From Mycolicibacterium porcinum (GTDB taxonomy: Bacteria > Actinomycetota > Actinomycetes > Mycobacteriales > Mycobacteriaceae), in assembly GCA_001942045.1 (NCBI GenBank), contig MSTD01000022.1, positions 6,317 through 70,316 on the forward strand: a DNA stretch of 64,000 nucleotides, written 5' to 3'. Position numbers and translations under genes: made by a program. Below, piece after piece: positions 8,281-17,964 of the stretch. The notes beneath the pieces are model-generated. The model ran no database searches, was not told where the DNA came from, and saw only the letters and a program-made list of their open reading frames with translations. Within the stretch, counting starts at the first letter, position 1. Each line of letters opens with the position of its first letter.

Positions 8281-8470
8281 GCTCTGTCGCTTTGAACCTG
8301 AGAGTTTTCACGAACTGCCTGTCGGCGCTTCGCTTGCCCCTTCGGTGAGCCGGCCTGGCCGACTGCTTTCCAGAGGTGCCTAGTCGCGGCGATACCGGGG
8401 CCTGAGAGATTCCTGGGGAGGATTTGCTCCTGCGGCGCCCGCCGGCTGGATGGGGCGGGACTCTCCCGCC
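8281..8470 (-). ncRNA. Tandem glycine riboswitch
   Basis: Read on the minus strand, two aptamers follow each other. Aptamer I (about 8387-8470) begins GGCGGGAGAG and has the conserved CGCCGCAGGAGCAA and AATCTCTCAGG. Aptamer II (about 8281-8381) begins CACCTCTGGAAAG and has CACCGAAGGGGCAA, AACTCTCAGG and GACAGAG. These are the hallmark sequences of the gcvT-type glycine riboswitch in its usual two-aptamer arrangement. It lies directly upstream of the CycA-like permease, so glycine level probably controls expression of the importer. The direction of the response cannot be read from sequence alone. Confidence 0.92.
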
Positions 8471-8580
8471 GCGACTCAACGGCGTCTTAAGTTGTGAGCC
8501 ACCCCGAACCCCGGAATGTGCCGCGCGTCACGTTAGCAGCCGAGTGCGGATTGCGCACCCCCATGGTCGATCCCACGCGC

Positions 8581-8638
8581 CGAGCGACCGTGTCTGCCCG
8601 GTGACCCGCCGTCACCTGCGGACATCCACGGTCGCTCG
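8581..8638 (-). terminator. Strong hairpin, probable lon terminator
   Basis: A perfect 12-bp inverted repeat, CGAGCGACCGTG (8581-8592) against CACGGTCGCTCG (8627-8638), encloses a second perfect 6-bp hairpin (GGTGAC/GTCACC). It lies 25 bp past the lon stop codon and before the riboswitch. It is most simply a terminator separating lon from the permease transcript. No U-tract follows, as is common for mycobacterial terminators. The remaining 8471-8580 holds no gene and should contain the permease promoter. Confidence 0.65.
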
Positions 8639-8662
8639 TGCTGGGTTCCTCGTTACGCGGCC

Positions 8663-10996
8663 TTACGCGGCGGCGTTCGCCACCTCGCCCGCCGGCTCCA
8701 GAGCCTGGGCGATGATGTCGGCCACGTCGATCATCGGCTTGACCTCCAGTGCGTCGAGGACTTCAGCGGGCACGTCGTCCAGATCCGGCTCGTTGCGCTG
8801 CGGGATGAAGACCGTCTTCAGCCCGGCCCGCTGCGCCGCGAGCAGCTTCTGCTTGACGCCGCCGATCGGCAGCACCCGGCCGTTCAGCGTGACCTCGCCG
8901 GTCATGCCGACATCGCCGCGCACCTGTCGTCCGGTGGCCATCGAGACCAGTGCCGTGACCATCGTGACGCCGGCCGACGGACCGTCCTTGGGCACCGCGC
9001 CCGCGGGGACGTGCACGTGGATCTGCCGGTCCAGTGCCTTGGGATCCACACCCAATTCCGCAGCGTGGGCCCGCACGTAGGACAGCGCGATCTGTGCCGA
9101 CTCCTTCATCACGTCGCCCAGCTGACCGGTCAGTTTCAACCCGGGTTCGCCCTCGTTCGAGTTGGCCTCGATGTAGAGCACATCTCCACCCAGGCCGGTG
9201 ACGGCCAGGCCGGTCGCCACGCCCGGCACCGCGGTCCGTTCGTCGGATTCCGGCGTGAACCGTGGACGGCCCAGGTACTCAACGAGATCCGGCTCGTCGA
9301 TCGTGATCGGGGCGTCGGCGGAGTCCAGCTTCGTGGTCACCTTGCGTAACGCCTTGGCCAGCAACCGCTCGAACTGCCGGACACCCGGCTCGCGGGTGTA
9401 GTCCGCGGCGATCTTGCGCAGGGCCGCATCCGTCACGCTCACCTCGTCATCGGTCAGGGCCGCGCGTTCGGTCTGCCTTGGCAGCAGGTAGTCCCGCGCG
9501 ATCGCGACCTTGTCGTCCTCGGTGTAGCCGTCGATCTGCACCAGCTCCATCCGGTCCAGCAGGGCCGACGGGATGTTCTCGATGACGTTGGCGGTGGCCA
9601 GGAACACCACATCGGACAGGTCCAGATCCAGGTCCAGGTAGTGGTCGCGGAACGTGTGGTTCTGCGCCGGGTCCAGCACCTCCAGCAACGCGGCCGACGG
9701 GTCGCCCCGGTAGTCGGAGCCCACCTTGTCGATCTCGTCCAGCAGCACAACGGGATTCATCGAACCCGCCTCGCCGATGGCCCGCACGATGCGGCCGGGC
9801 AGCGCGCCGACGTAGGTGCGCCGGTGACCCCGGATCTCGGCCTCGTCACGCACACCGCCCAGGGCGACGCGCACGAACTTGCGGCCGAGGGCGCGGGCGA
9901 CGGATTCGCCGAGCGAGGTCTTGCCGACCCCGGGCGGACCGGCCAGCACCATCACCGCACCCGAACCACGGCCGCCGACGACGGCCATGCCACGCTGGGC
10001 CCGACGGGCCCGGACGGCCAGGTACTCGACGATGCGGTCCTTGACGTCGTCCAGACCGTGGTGGTCGGAATCCAGAATCTCGCGGGCGCCCTTGAGATCG
10101 GTCGAGTCCTCGGTGCGCTCGTTCCACGGCAGGTCCAGCACGGTGTCCAGCCAGGTGCGGATCCAGCCGCCCTCGGGGCTCTGGTCGCTGGACCGCTCCA
10201 GCTTGCCGACCTCACGCAGTGCGGCTTCGCGCACCTTGTCCGGGAGATCGGCCGCCTCGATGCGGGCCCGGTAGTCGTCAGACCCCTCAGGCTCGCCTTC
10301 GCCCAGTTCCTTGCGGATGGCCGCCAGCTGCTGGCGCAGCAGGAATTCCTTCTGCTGCTTGTCCATGCCGGACCGGACATCCTCGGCGATCTTGTCGTTG
10401 ACCTCGACCTCGGCCAGGTGCTCGCTGGTCCAGTCGATCAGCAGCCGGAGACGGCGATCCACGTCCGCGGTCTCCAGCAGTTCGCGCCGCTGCACGTCGG
10501 TCAGGTATGACGCGTACCCGGCAGTGTCGGACAGCGCGGACGGGTCGTTGATCTTGTTGATCACGTCCACGATCTGCCAGGCTTCACGCCGCTGCAGAAT
10601 GGCCAGCAGCAGCTTCTTGTATTCGGCGGCGAGTGCTTTGGTCTCGTCGGTCGGGGTTTCAGCCTCGGGGGCTTCTTCTACCTCGACCCACAGCGCGGTG
10701 CCGGGTCCGGTGGTGCCGGAGCCGATGTGGGCGCGGCGTTCGCCGCGGACGACGGCGGCTTCCGCGCCGCCGGGCATGCGGCCGACCTGCACGATCGATG
10801 CGATCACGCCATGGGTGGGGTAGCGGTCGTCCAGGCGCGGAGCGATCAGGAGTTTTCCGGATTCGCTGGCCTGGGCGGCGTCGACCGCGGCGCGGGCGGC
10901 GTCGTCGAGTTCGATCGGCAGCACCATTCCGGGCAGGACGATCGGTTCACTCAAGAACAAGACCGGTAGCGCGTTGGATTCTGTTGTCTCGGCCAT
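8663..10996 (-). CDS. lon: ATP-dependent Lon protease
   Basis: A 777-residue LonA-type protease, the expected length for mycobacterial Lon. The N-terminal substrate-binding domain ([18 protein letters not shown]) is followed by a coiled helical region, an AAA+ domain with Walker A GPPGVGKT at about 353-360 and Walker B VVLLDEID at about 416-423, and a serine/lysine protease domain with catalytic Ser674 (DGPSAG) and Lys717 (GGVKQK). It degrades misfolded and regulatory proteins in the cytoplasm. The ATG at 10996 has GGAGG four bases upstream; a TTG one codon earlier is too close to that site. Lon occurs in M. smegmatis but, as I recall, not in M. tuberculosis. Confidence 0.97.
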   Translation of the reverse strand: MAETTESNALPVLFLSEPIVLPGMVLPIELDDAARAAVDAAQASESGKLLIAPRLDDRYPTHGVIASIVQVGRMPGGAEAAVVRGERRAHIGSGTTGPGTALWVEVEEAPEAETPTDETKALAAEYKKLLLAILQRREAWQIVDVINKINDPSALSDTAGYASYLTDVQRRELLETADVDRRLRLLIDWTSEHLAEVEVNDKIAEDVRSGMDKQQKEFLLRQQLAAIRKELGEGEPEGSDDYRARIEAADLPDKVREAALREVGKLERSSDQSPEGGWIRTWLDTVLDLPWNERTEDSTDLKGAREILDSDHHGLDDVKDRIVEYLAVRARRAQRGMAVVGGRGSGAVMVLAGPPGVGKTSLGESVARALGRKFVRVALGGVRDEAEIRGHRRTYVGALPGRIVRAIGEAGSMNPVVLLDEIDKVGSDYRGDPSAALLEVLDPAQNHTFRDHYLDLDLDLSDVVFLATANVIENIPSALLDRMELVQIDGYTEDDKVAIARDYLLPRQTERAALTDDEVSVTDAALRKIAADYTREPGVRQFERLLAKALRKVTTKLDSADAPITIDEPDLVEYLGRPRFTPESDERTAVPGVATGLAVTGLGGDVLYIEANSNEGEPGLKLTGQLGDVMKESAQIALSYVRAHAAELGVDPKALDRQIHVHVPAGAVPKDGPSAGVTMVTALVSMATGRQVRGDVGMTGEVTLNGRVLPIGGVKQKLLAAQRAGLKTVFIPQRNEPDLDDVPAEVLDALEVKPMIDVADIIAQALEPAGEVANAAA

Positions 10997-11008
10997 CAAA
11001 CCTCCAAA

Positions 11009-11029
11009 GTTCAGTCTGATGCGCTCAAC
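11009..11029 (-). promoter_or_regulatory. Degenerate HAIR-like (HspR) inverted repeat upstream of lon
   Basis: On the minus strand GTTGAGC, seven bases, then ACTGAAC resembles the HspR operator CTTGAGT-N7-ACTCAAG, with five of seven bases matching in each arm. It sits 13 bp before the lon start codon, just upstream of the Shine-Dalgarno. Lon is an HspR target in Streptomyces, which makes the resemblance worth recording, but the match is imperfect. Confidence 0.3.
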
Positions 11030-11753
11030 TCTGTGGGGCCTGAGTTTGTTCCCGGAGGCGTTCGCCGCCAGCCCTGGCCCGCTTCGCCACCACGATCGTC
11101 ATCAGCATCAGCAGGGCCGTGAAGGCCAGCGAAACGACCGTGTTCACACCGTTCGCAACGTCTGTGGGCAGCGAAAAGATGATCGCAAGACTGATGAACA
11201 TTCCGATGAGCAGCCCGATGCCCCACATCGCTGAGAGCGAAACGTGGACGCGGCGTCGGAAGGCCGCCTCGCCGGGCGTGGAGGTGTCGTCGTCCGCGGT
11301 GGCCCCGACGCGCTCGGAGATGATCTGGGTCAGCGGCTTGCCGAGGAAGCAGGTGGCCAGGATCAGCAGGGCGCCGATACCGCCGACGAGGGTGTTTCCC
11401 GCCATCAGCATCCGGGCGTCGGAGGTCGCGAGCCCCACCGCGAGGCTCAACCCGAAGCTGAGCATCAGGTAGGCCGAGAACGGATCGAGCCGGCTGGCCC
11501 TGATCGCGTCGTAGGACACCTTGATCCCGGCCAGCACGGTGGCGGCCAGGAGTGCGACGTACTCGGAGACGCCCGCCGCGCGCAGCCCGTAGTAGGCGAT
11601 CAGTGGTGGGGCGACGTCGAGCAGGATGCCCCGCATGACGGGGAGCAGCGAGTGTTCTCGGCTCACCACTGCGAAGATATGGACGAGCGCTGTGAATTTC
11701 CTGTCCGTGAGCCCGGGCTCGTCGGATTTCTCAGAACCGCTGGGCGCCAACAT
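11025..11753 (-). CDS. VC0807-like multi-pass membrane protein
   Basis: A protein of up to 242 residues with five to six hydrophobic helices. The first is at RGILLDVAPPLIAYYGL, near residue 41; later ones are VALLAATVLAGI, YLMLSFGLSLAVG, GGIGALLILATCFLG, GIGLLIGMFISLAIIF and VSLAFTALLMLM. The pattern resembles VC0807-family proteins and related intracellular-septation-like membrane proteins of unknown function. The first 38 residues look cytosolic, and the real start may be the Met at residue 40. It lies 28 bp upstream of lon on the same strand, so some lon transcription could come through it. Confidence 0.7.
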   Translation of the reverse strand: MLAPSGSEKSDEPGLTDRKFTALVHIFAVVSREHSLLPVMRGILLDVAPPLIAYYGLRAAGVSEYVALLAATVLAGIKVSYDAIRASRLDPFSAYLMLSFGLSLAVGLATSDARMLMAGNTLVGGIGALLILATCFLGKPLTQIISERVGATADDDTSTPGEAAFRRRVHVSLSAMWGIGLLIGMFISLAIIFSLPTDVANGVNTVVSLAFTALLMLMTIVVAKRARAGGERLREQTQAPQS

Positions 11754-11764
11754 TATTTACGCTT

Positions 11765-11796
11765 GCGAATGCCATTCGCGCGCAGCCGGATTCCGG
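11765..11796. promoter_or_regulatory. Palindromes in a divergent promoter
   Basis: GCGAATG-C-CATTCGC (11765-11779) and CCGGATTCCGG (11786-11796) lie in the 78-bp gap between two divergent genes. The first is a 7-bp perfect repeat with a one-base centre and could be an operator for either gene. No regulator can be assigned. Confidence 0.3.
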
Positions 11797-11831
11797 TTGT
11801 CAAATCGAACCGCGCCTGATCTGATCGAAGC

Positions 11832-12458
11832 ATGGGGGAGCGAAGGGTTTCGCGGTGGCTGCTGACCAACCCCGCGGTGCACCTCGGTGTGCCGGTCGCC
11901 GCCGTCGCCCTGGGGATTTCGGGTCTGTTCGGCGGGCTCGCGCCTGTGCCCCTGGCTGATCGCGTCGACGTCGTACAGCCGGATGCCGAGGTGACCGTCG
12001 AGCCATTCAAGCTGAAGCTCAAGCAGGCCGTCGTCGTCGACGAGATCGCGGATGTGGTCAAGGCCCGCGCGCCCGGGAGTCATCTGATGGTGGTCCGCAT
12101 GGAGGCCGAAAACGTCAGTTCAGAGTCGGTGGGCAGCCAGATGCTGATGCCGGTATCACGGGCCAGGTCGTATCTGAGCCGCAACCTGGTGGTCCTCGAT
12201 GACCGGCTAGTGCCCGCCGCCGCAACGGTCTACGACGCAGATTCGAATGTTGCGGTCTCGGCACTCAGCCCGGGCCTGACCTATCGACTCGCCGTGGTGT
12301 GGGAGTTCGGCGGCCCCATTCCGGAGCGGTTGCCGCTGGGGCTGTCGGAGCTGACCCTGCGCGGCGATGCCATCGCAGCCGAGGATTTGCGGTGGCAGGC
12401 CCCCGAGGAAGCCGCAACGGTGACCTTGCCGGTCCGCGACGCGACGGAGTCGGCATGA
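11832..12458 (+). CDS. Membrane-anchored extracytoplasmic protein, operon gene 1
   Basis: A 208-residue protein with an N-terminal signal-anchor (residues about 13-36, VHLGVPVAAVALGISGLFGGL) and a large exported domain. The domain reads as alternating beta strands (HLMVVRMEAENVS, YRLAVVWEFGG), suggesting an immunoglobulin-like or DUF4352-like sandwich. It has no catalytic signature. The stop overlaps the next start as ATGA, and the same coupling recurs at the following junction, so the three genes form one tight operon of anchored extracytoplasmic proteins. I do not recognise the family. Confidence 0.7.
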   Translation: MGERRVSRWLLTNPAVHLGVPVAAVALGISGLFGGLAPVPLADRVDVVQPDAEVTVEPFKLKLKQAVVVDEIADVVKARAPGSHLMVVRMEAENVSSESVGSQMLMPVSRARSYLSRNLVVLDDRLVPAAATVYDADSNVAVSALSPGLTYRLAVVWEFGGPIPERLPLGLSELTLRGDAIAAEDLRWQAPEEAATVTLPVRDATESA

Positions 12459-13027
12459 GCTGGCCGGTGCGGGTGGGGTTGAGTGTCGCCGTTCTCGCAG
12501 CGCTGGCAGCCGGCCGGGCGGTCGATGCCGCGTTGCCTGTGGAACACACCGACGAACGCCCGTTCGTGCATTCGGCGACGCTCGGTGAGCGCGTCGGCAT
12601 GGAATTCGCCGATGTCACGGTGGATGCAGTACATACCGCCAAAGCGTTGGACTCGGTTCAGGGCCGGGTCGGCACCCCCGGGCGCTGGCTGGTCGTCGAC
12701 CTGACCGTCGTGGCCCGGGGGCGTCCGCTTTCGAAACCGGGAATCTCGTTGGTGGACAGCTCCGGGCGCACTTTCGCCAGCGACCCGAGATCGGGGTACG
12801 ACTGGTCTGCGGCTCCGACCGGGGTCAGGTGGCGCGCGCACATCCCGTTCGAGATACCGCGCGACAGTTTGGCGGGTGCGGTGCTGGTGTTCAGCCGCAA
12901 TGCCACCGACAACCGGCGCGACGACGTGGCAAGAGTCGACCTCGGCATTGCGGGGGACGACGTTCAGGCACTGTGGGACACCGAGAATACGATCGAACTC
13001 GGCTCAGCGGAGATGGTCGAGCCATGA
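12455..13027 (+). CDS. Membrane-anchored extracytoplasmic protein, operon gene 2
   Basis: Starts at the ATG at 12455 inside an ATGA overlap; 190 residues. One N-terminal anchor (VRVGLSVAVLAALAAGRAVDAAL, about residues 5-27) precedes a beta-rich domain with GRWLVVDLTVVARGR, then SLVDSSGRTF, then ILR-free strands ending VLVFSR. The spacing of the strand LVVDLTV and the DSSGRTF turn is like DUF4352 (telokin-like) domains. It is probably on the outer face of the cytoplasmic membrane. Function unknown; it shares topology with the proteins before and after it, which points to a shared complex. Confidence 0.7.
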   Translation: MSWPVRVGLSVAVLAALAAGRAVDAALPVEHTDERPFVHSATLGERVGMEFADVTVDAVHTAKALDSVQGRVGTPGRWLVVDLTVVARGRPLSKPGISLVDSSGRTFASDPRSGYDWSAAPTGVRWRAHIPFEIPRDSLAGAVLVFSRNATDNRRDDVARVDLGIAGDDVQALWDTENTIELGSAEMVEP

Positions 13028-13647
13028 AGCACTGGCTGCGACGCAACCGCTGGGGGCTGCTGGCGCTCCCGGTCGCAGCGGTTGCCGCGATCTCGGCCAA
13101 TGCGCAACGCCTACACGACTATTGGTGGGACCAGGACCTGCGCAACGCTGCCGCGACGGGCAGCGTGGACCAGTGGGTGAGCTGGACGGATTCGTTCTCT
13201 GACGCGATGGGGCCGGGCACCAGGACTTTACAGGTGAAGGTCACCGACGCCGGGCCTACGGACATGGTCGAGTCCAGGCGGGGCCCGAGGACTGTCACAT
13301 TGCCGTCAGACCTCACCGGATGGGGTGTCACGCTGAACTTCAGGGCCGCCCCGGACCAGGTGCTCAGCGGCTGCCGGTTGGCGCTGCTCGACACCGACGG
13401 CAACCGTTACCTCTACCAGATGACGATCGGTGATGTGTCGCAAGAGCTTTCACCCTGCCTGCCGCCGGATCATCCCGGGCCGATGGCCTCGATCTCGGCC
13501 GGCGAACCGCGATCGGTGCTGCCCGGTGAGGAACGACCGCCGCAGTGGACCACCAGACCGGTGGTGATGGTGCCGCGCAATGCCGAGATCACGCAGGTTC
13601 TGATGTGGTGGGAAGAGCCGGATTACCTTGCGGTGCAGGTGAGTTGA
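13024..13647 (+). CDS. Membrane-anchored extracytoplasmic protein, operon gene 3
   Basis: Begins at the ATG at 13024 in an ATGA overlap with gene 2; 207 residues. Basic N-terminus (KHWLRRNRW) and hydrophobic anchor LLALPVAAVAAISA (about 12-25) are followed by an exported domain with two cysteines, at SGCRLALLDTDG and SPCLPPDHPG, that may form a disulfide. LALLDTDGNRY resembles the LVDSSGRTF turn of gene 2, hinting at a common fold. The last 59 bases overlap the 3' end of the convergent membrane-protein gene. Confidence 0.7.
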   Translation: MKHWLRRNRWGLLALPVAAVAAISANAQRLHDYWWDQDLRNAAATGSVDQWVSWTDSFSDAMGPGTRTLQVKVTDAGPTDMVESRRGPRTVTLPSDLTGWGVTLNFRAAPDQVLSGCRLALLDTDGNRYLYQMTIGDVSQELSPCLPPDHPGPMASISAGEPRSVLPGEERPPQWTTRPVVMVPRNAEITQVLMWWEEPDYLAVQVS

Positions 13648-14872
13648 CATGGCGTAGCATTCGGTCCACGCCTGCGGCGAGCAGTGCGGCCAGCACGGTC
13701 AGCATCACCGCATTCGCGATGGCGCCCTCGATCGGCGCCCAGGCCACGTACGTGTCGCTGTCCACCGGGCCCACCACCAGCCGCCAGATGGCGCTGATCA
13801 GATACGGGACCCGCAACGCCAGCAGCGCAGCGAGCCCGAACAACAGCATCGGCACCAGGCCGGCCCGGGCCATCAGTCGCAGCCCGGCAACGAATGCAGT
13901 GAAACGCGACGTGACGTCCTCGGTCAGACCGGCCACGGAGCGGACGACAGGCTCGGGGATGGCGCTGGGCCGGGTGAGCCAGGGATGCTCCATCTTCGGT
14001 GCGGGCGCGAGTTTGTGGCCGAGTACCACGGCGCCGACGGTGATCCAGGCCAACGGCACGATGATCACCGAATCGACCGCGCCGAGTAACTCGGTGAACC
14101 ATGTGGTCGCCACCTTGGCCGGTTGGCCGAGCGGACCCATGTGGTCCAGCGCGGCGTTGTACAGGTCGGTGGTTTTCGCGACGACCACCCGACTTTGAAG
14201 CCAGGTCCACGCAGCGGCCTTCTGGCCGTCGATGTAGCCGGCCACGTTGGCGGACCAGTAGACCTCGACCAGGGCGCCCAGCACGGCGAAGCCGAGGAAT
14301 CTCCACCGCTTCTCGGCGCGGCCCAGCGCAAACCGAAGAACCCAGGCGACCAGGACCAGTCCGACGACCAGGGTGACACTGTTGATGAAGACCCGACTGA
14401 AATCCGGCCCGTGACCGGTTCCGTAGAAGTCGACCTGGTTGATCTCATCGGCCCCGGCCTCGTTGAGGAATTGAGCGACATCGTGCGTCAACAACCCTGC
14501 GCTGACGTACACGGCGAAGAAGGGCACCACCATCGACGTCGTCACGTCGATCAGCCTGCGTTCCCGACCGGTGGTGGCATCGGCGGGTGCGGTGACCGTG
14601 CCGGCGCGGGCCGTGTTCGGCAGGTCCCGGCGCAGTACGCGCAGCATGGCGATCATGGCCAGCAGAAACCCCAGGGGAGCCAGGATGACCAAGCCATGGC
14701 CCAACCAATTCACGTGATCGCTGACCTCGACCGCGGTCCACAGCGCGGCCCCGCGAAACGCCATGCCGCCCAAGCTCAGTGCCAACAGTACCGGCCAGTG
14801 GCGCATCAATAACCGCCCGGCATTGACGAACATGTCTGCTGCGTCCCGCCCGAACTCGCGCGCAACCCCCAT
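13589..14872 (-). CDS. Large multi-pass membrane protein of unknown function
   Basis: A 427-residue protein with about eight predicted helices. Clear ones start at LMRHWPVLLALSLGGMAF, LGHGLVILAPLGFLLAMIAML, MVVPFFAVYVSAGLL, VTLVVGLVLVAWVLRFAL, WRFLGFAVLGALVEVYW, VIIVPLAWITVGAVVLG, AGLVPMLLFGLAALLAL and AVMLTVLAALLAAG. The N-terminus looks cytosolic and there is no catalytic motif. It faces the three-gene operon of anchored proteins and overlaps its last gene by 59 bp tail to tail. A functional link is possible but not shown by the sequence. Confidence 0.75.
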   Translation of the reverse strand: MGVAREFGRDAADMFVNAGRLLMRHWPVLLALSLGGMAFRGAALWTAVEVSDHVNWLGHGLVILAPLGFLLAMIAMLRVLRRDLPNTARAGTVTAPADATTGRERRLIDVTTSMVVPFFAVYVSAGLLTHDVAQFLNEAGADEINQVDFYGTGHGPDFSRVFINSVTLVVGLVLVAWVLRFALGRAEKRWRFLGFAVLGALVEVYWSANVAGYIDGQKAAAWTWLQSRVVVAKTTDLYNAALDHMGPLGQPAKVATTWFTELLGAVDSVIIVPLAWITVGAVVLGHKLAPAPKMEHPWLTRPSAIPEPVVRSVAGLTEDVTSRFTAFVAGLRLMARAGLVPMLLFGLAALLALRVPYLISAIWRLVVGPVDSDTYVAWAPIEGAIANAVMLTVLAALLAAGVDRMLRHVNSPAPQGNPALPTTSEPA

Positions 14873-14961
14873 GTGAAGGAGCCTAACCAGTACCCGCCGA
14901 CGTGCCCACCCCGCGAGATGACCGCCTCACCGCCCGGCGACGCCGCGCGTAGCATCCAACT

Positions 14962-15162
14962 ATGAACCGGGGATTCGTCGTAACCTTCGCGGTCGGGGTG
15001 ATCGTGGCGCTGTTCGGCCTGATCTGGGCACTACAGGGATTCGGTGTGTTGCAGGGGAGCCCGATGAGCAACACCACCACCTGGTCGATCATCGGCCCGA
15101 TCACCGTGCTGATCGGCGTGGTGATCTCCGTCTTCAGTTGGCGCAAGATTTCCCAGAAGTAG
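14962..15162 (+). CDS. Small two-helix membrane protein (66 aa)
   Basis: A 66-residue protein with two hydrophobic helices: FVVTFAVGVIVALFGLIWAL (residues 5-24) and WSIIGPITVLIGVVISVFSW (about 41-61), joined by a short polar loop, with a basic tail RKISQK. Small proteins of this shape are common in mycobacteria and have no assigned role. It has its own promoter region after the 89-bp divergent gap, and it ends 9 bp before the end of the convergent oxidoreductase gene. Confidence 0.75.
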   Translation: MNRGFVVTFAVGVIVALFGLIWALQGFGVLQGSPMSNTTTWSIIGPITVLIGVVISVFSWRKISQK

Positions 15163-15171
15163 GGATCGGCG

Positions 15172-16743
15172 TCAGGCCACGGTGAAGTCCACCGAATGCC
15201 ACCCGGTGGCGCCGTCGGGCACGGTGGGCGCTTGGTCCGAAGTCTGGACCGTGCCGGTGTTGTCGGTGGCCCGCACCGTGATGGTGTGCCACCCCGGAGA
15301 GTTCGCCTGCCATTCGAAGCTCCACAGCCGCCACGTCTCGTTGGTGTAGGCGTCGCCGAGTTGCGCGGGTTGCCATGGGCCGTCGTCGATTCGGACCTCG
15401 ACGCCGCGCACACCGCGGTTCTGCGCCCAGGCGATCCCGCCGAAGGTCGTCGGTCCCACCGGTACCGGCTGGCCACGCTTGGGCACTTCGATGCGTGACT
15501 CGGTCTTGATCGGTCCGCGCGGTGCCCACCCCTGTCTGGTCCAGTACGCCTGTGCCCGGTCGAAGCGGGTCAGTTCGAGGTCGGTGACCCACTTGGTGGC
15601 CGACACGTAGCCGTAGAGTCCGGCCACCACCAGCCTGGCCGGGTAGCCGTGTGCGACGGGCAGCGGCTGCCCGTTGAGGCCGATGGCCAGCATCGCGTCA
15701 CGGCCGTCGGCGATGGCCTCCACCGGGGTACCGACCGTGAAGCCGTCGACGGACTTCGACAGCAGCATGTCCGCATCGGGGGACACCCCGGCCGCCGCGA
15801 GCAGGTCGGCAAGGCGATAACCCGTCCACATTCCCGTCGAGATCAGGTCACCGCCAACCGGATTGGATACGCACGTCAGCGTGACGGCCTTCTCGATCAC
15901 TTCGAACCCGTCCAGGTCGGCGAAGCTGTAGGTGATCTCCCGGTCCACCATCCCGTGGATGCGCAACCGCCATTCGTCGCGGCTCAACTGTGGCACGGAC
16001 AACGCGATGTCCACGCGGTAGAAATCGGCTGCGTCGGTGAGGAAACTCGGCAGGGCAACATCTTTCGGTTGCGCCCCGGTCGGTATCTGGGGAGCGGGGA
16101 CGCGTGGACGGGGGATGGCCAAGGTGTCGCGTTCTGCTGCCACGGAGCTGGTCAACCGGTCGATGACGAGGCCGAGCAGTCCGCTGGCCACCCCGAAGCC
16201 GAGTAGGCCGCCGGTCGTCAGCCACGTTCTTCTGCTGACGTTGACGTCGTCGTCCCCGTCCTCCGAGTCGTCCGTGTGATCAGGTGCCGGCCACAGCCGC
16301 AGCGCGAGCCCGCGCAGCACCGCCACCCCCGCCGCGGTGCCCACCACCGTGGGCACGATGTCGGGCAGGGTGGCACCGGGTCGGGTGAGGACGGCCGCGC
16401 AGCCGAGCAGTCCCGCGGCGACGAAGATCGCGCTGCCGACGGGGCGGCGTCGGGTTTCGTAGGTGGCGGCGAGGGCGGCGATGGCGGCGATCACCACCAG
16501 GACCACGACCGCCAGGAAGAGCTTGTCCAGGCTGCCGAGGGCTTGAATGACGAATTCTTTGACGGGGCCCGGGGTCAGGTCGACGATCGCCGATCCGATC
16601 GCGTCGCGCGGATCGGCCCGAGGTGGGAATGGGATGGCGACGAGCGCGGCCACGCCGAGCGACACCGCGGCGGCAGCGACTCCGCCGAGCATTCGGGCGT
16701 TGGGCGAGGAGCCGGACGAGGACCTCGACGAGGACTCAGCCAT
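15172..16743 (-). CDS. Membrane-anchored molybdopterin-dependent oxidoreductase (sulfite-oxidase-like)
   Basis: A 523-residue enzyme from an ATG at 16743 (a start seven codons earlier is possible). Residues about 20-170 form three to four membrane helices, and one more at WLTTGGLLGFGVASGLLGLV anchors the catalytic part outside the membrane. The catalytic domain has the molybdenum-ligand cysteine in TLTCVSNPVGG, the substrate-pocket GYPARLVVAGLYGY, and a C-terminal dimerisation domain with VRIDDGPWQPA and WHTITVRATDNTG. This matches the sulfite oxidase/YedY-like family fused to a membrane domain. Substrate is unknown. It sits just downstream of the fbpC terminator. Confidence 0.88.
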   Translation of the reverse strand: MAESSSRSSSGSSPNARMLGGVAAAAVSLGVAALVAIPFPPRADPRDAIGSAIVDLTPGPVKEFVIQALGSLDKLFLAVVVLVVIAAIAALAATYETRRRPVGSAIFVAAGLLGCAAVLTRPGATLPDIVPTVVGTAAGVAVLRGLALRLWPAPDHTDDSEDGDDDVNVSRRTWLTTGGLLGFGVASGLLGLVIDRLTSSVAAERDTLAIPRPRVPAPQIPTGAQPKDVALPSFLTDAADFYRVDIALSVPQLSRDEWRLRIHGMVDREITYSFADLDGFEVIEKAVTLTCVSNPVGGDLISTGMWTGYRLADLLAAAGVSPDADMLLSKSVDGFTVGTPVEAIADGRDAMLAIGLNGQPLPVAHGYPARLVVAGLYGYVSATKWVTDLELTRFDRAQAYWTRQGWAPRGPIKTESRIEVPKRGQPVPVGPTTFGGIAWAQNRGVRGVEVRIDDGPWQPAQLGDAYTNETWRLWSFEWQANSPGWHTITVRATDNTGTVQTSDQAPTVPDGATGWHSVDFTVA

Positions 16744-16771
16744 CGCCACCAAACTACCCCGCACACAAGCA

Positions 16772-16805
16772 GGGAGCCTGTCGTTGGGGGTGACGACAGG
16801 CTCCC
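16772..16805 (-). terminator. Terminator hairpin downstream of antigen 85C gene
   Basis: A perfect 12-bp stem, GGGAGCCTGTCG (16772-16783) against CGACAGGCTCCC (16794-16805), with a 10-base loop. It starts 17 bp past the fbpC stop codon and ends 29 bp before the start of the next gene on the same strand. It is well placed to end fbpC transcription and insulate the oxidoreductase gene. Confidence 0.8.
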
Positions 16806-16821
16806 CTGGTGGATGGATCTT

Positions 16822-17934
<1,113 letters not shown>

Positions 17935-17964
17935 TTACTAACGGTTGGAACTCGGCGTCGAGAC

